A stretch of 6,041 bases of DNA from DAIOHQ01 sp036744635. Its GTDB lineage: Bacteria; Planctomycetota; Phycisphaerae; Tepidisphaerales; Tepidisphaeraceae. Below are positions 5,392-6,041 of the stretch, in pieces. The position numbers and the translations under genes were made by a program. Below the pieces are notes generated by a model. The model was not told the origin of the DNA. It searched no databases and saw only the letters and a program-made list of their open reading frames with translations. Numbering within the stretch: the first letter of the stretch is position 1; the number at the start of each line of letters is the position of its first letter. The stretch is taken from the NCBI GenBank assembly GCA_036744635.1, contig DAIOHQ010000275.1, positions 1-6,041 of the forward strand, given 5' to 3'.

Positions 5392-5877
5392 ATGACCGCA
5401 TCATCCGCTCCCAATCGCCGCCGACTGTGGATCATCGTCGGGCTGGTCGCGATCATCGTGATCGCGGTTGGGATCTGGCGTCACGACTGGTGGCGCGAAA
5501 GCCAGGGCTTCGTCGGCAAAGGCATCGACGACGCCACTCAGCAAGAGATCGAGCGCCAAGGCTGGATCAAACTGCCCAAGAGCGCCACCCACGTGCAATC
5601 CCGCATCGAAGGATTTCAGGACAAGCTGGCGCTGCTGCGCTTCGAGCTGCCGCGGGCCGATGTCGAAGGCTTCATCGAAAACTCCCTCAGCATCTCCACG
5701 CAGGAATTTCCACCGAATCTTCGCACGAGTGTTGGATTCGTTTCCTGGTGGCAGCCGCAGGAGGCAACGCAGCCCGAGTTCTACCAAGGCCAGCGCGGCA
5801 GCGTGCGGCAGTGGATCATCATCGACAAGACCGATCCGAAACATCCGATTATTTACGTCACGACGATGGAACAATAA
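5392..5877 (+). CDS. Membrane-anchored protein of unknown function downstream of asd
   Basis: I do not recognise this 161-residue protein. A basic N-terminus (NRRR, 8-11) is followed by one membrane helix at about 12-29 (LWIIVGLVAIIVIAVGIW), so the rest probably lies outside the cytoplasm. The soluble part contains IKLPKSATHVQSRIEGFQDKLALLRFELPRADVEGFIENSLS (59-100), which looks like two strands flanking a helix, then a Trp-rich segment (VGFVSWWQPQ, 114-123) and a short C-terminal strand (PIIYVTTME). There is no lipobox or catalytic motif. GAGAG at 5382-5386, five bases before the ATG, is a plausible ribosome binding site. The 10-bp gap to asd suggests co-transcription, but no functional link with amino acid synthesis can be seen. 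Confidence 0.82.
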   Translation: MTASSAPNRRRLWIIVGLVAIIVIAVGIWRHDWWRESQGFVGKGIDDATQQEIERQGWIKLPKSATHVQSRIEGFQDKLALLRFELPRADVEGFIENSLSISTQEFPPNLRTSVGFVSWWQPQEATQPEFYQGQRGSVRQWIIIDKTDPKHPIIYVTTMEQ

Positions 5878-5900
5878 ATCCCGCGCACAACTCCCCGTCA

Positions 5901-5941
5901 TCTGTCATCCTGAAGTACTCTGAAGGATCCGGCCTCGATGC
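5901..5941 (+). repeat. TGTCATC...GAAGGATC-type repeat, copy 2
   Basis: It reads TCTGTCATCCTGAAGTACTC then TGAAGGATCCGGCCTCGATG and is the same family as the minus-strand copy at 971-1011. It begins 23 bases after the stop codon of the preceding gene, so it would lie in the 3' untranslated part of the asd transcript if transcription continues this far. Confidence 0.65.
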
Positions 5942-5951
5942 AGGCCGACTT

Positions 5952-5986
5952 GCCCCAATCTGGTGGGGCGGACATTCCTGTCTGCC
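5952..5986. repeat. Two overlapping hairpins of a GGCGGACA-type repeat
   Basis: GCCCCA (5952-5957) pairs with TGGGGC (5964-5969). GGCGGACA (5967-5974) pairs with TGTCTGCC (5979-5986) with one G-T pair and a TTCC loop. The stems share bases, so only one can form at a time. No T-run follows on either strand, so neither is a standard intrinsic terminator. The phrase TGGGGCGGACATTCCTGTCT resembles a repeat common between planctomycete genes. Confidence 0.5.
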
Positions 5987-6000
5987 GTGGCTGGAGGTGC

Positions 6001-6020
6001 GGTGGATGTACTCATCCACC
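6001..6020. repeat. Perfect 8-bp hairpin at the right edge
   Basis: GGTGGATG and CATCCACC enclose a TACT loop. There is no adjacent T-run. It may be part of the same repeat cluster as the hairpins at 5952-5986. From 5878 to the end of the window I see no gene. Confidence 0.55.
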
Positions 6021-6041
6021 CGAGTCCGGCCACATTTGGCG

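Noticed and set aside
4131..5456. Long minus-strand open frame (441 codons) opposite asd
   Set aside because: It is the antisense shadow of the asd gene plus the palindrome; asd has every catalytic motif, while this frame has no recognisable domain.

Overview
The window looks like chromosomal DNA from a high-G+C member of the Planctomycetota. The best evidence is two membrane proteins that end in the cysteine ribbon typical of that phylum (CxxCGYDLRAT..RCP, and a variant ending CPECG). The intergenic spaces also carry several small dispersed repeats of kinds often seen in planctomycete and related genomes. The phylum call is inference from these signatures; the class cannot be decided.

Layout from left to right. 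Positions 1-553 (minus) hold the N-terminal 184 residues of a membrane protein with a C-terminal zinc ribbon; the gene runs off the left edge, so it has no stop codon here. Positions 554-1100 are a non-coding stretch packed with repeats: an ATCTGTG-type inverted repeat, three copies of an A/T-rich TTTGCAAT-type repeat, and one copy of a TGTCATC...GAAGGATC repeat. Positions 1101-2259 (minus) are a two-gene unit, a 78-residue single-pass membrane protein followed 22 bp later by a 299-residue multi-pass protein that also ends in a zinc ribbon. Positions 2468-2925 (plus) are a compact type II toxin-antitoxin pair with a 4-base GTGA overlap and a promoter candidate very close to the antitoxin ATG. 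Positions 3020-4003 (minus) encode a cysteine-free quinone-oxidoreductase-type MDR enzyme. Between it and the next, divergent gene sits a large nested palindrome of the ACGGGCG/CGCCCGT type. Positions 4380-5381 (plus) encode aspartate-semialdehyde dehydrogenase (asd), and 10 bp later a 161-residue membrane-anchored protein of unknown function begins at 5392, probably in the same transcript. The last 160 bases hold further repeats and hairpins.

How the genes relate: asd is the only clear core-metabolism gene (aspartate to lysine/diaminopimelate, threonine and methionine). The two minus-strand membrane proteins probably form one operon. The toxin-antitoxin pair is self-contained and flanked by minus-strand genes. 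I see no phage, transposase, CRISPR, tRNA or rRNA gene. The most unusual aspect is the density of at least four distinct intergenic repeat families in 6 kb, one copy of which supplies the stop codon of a gene.
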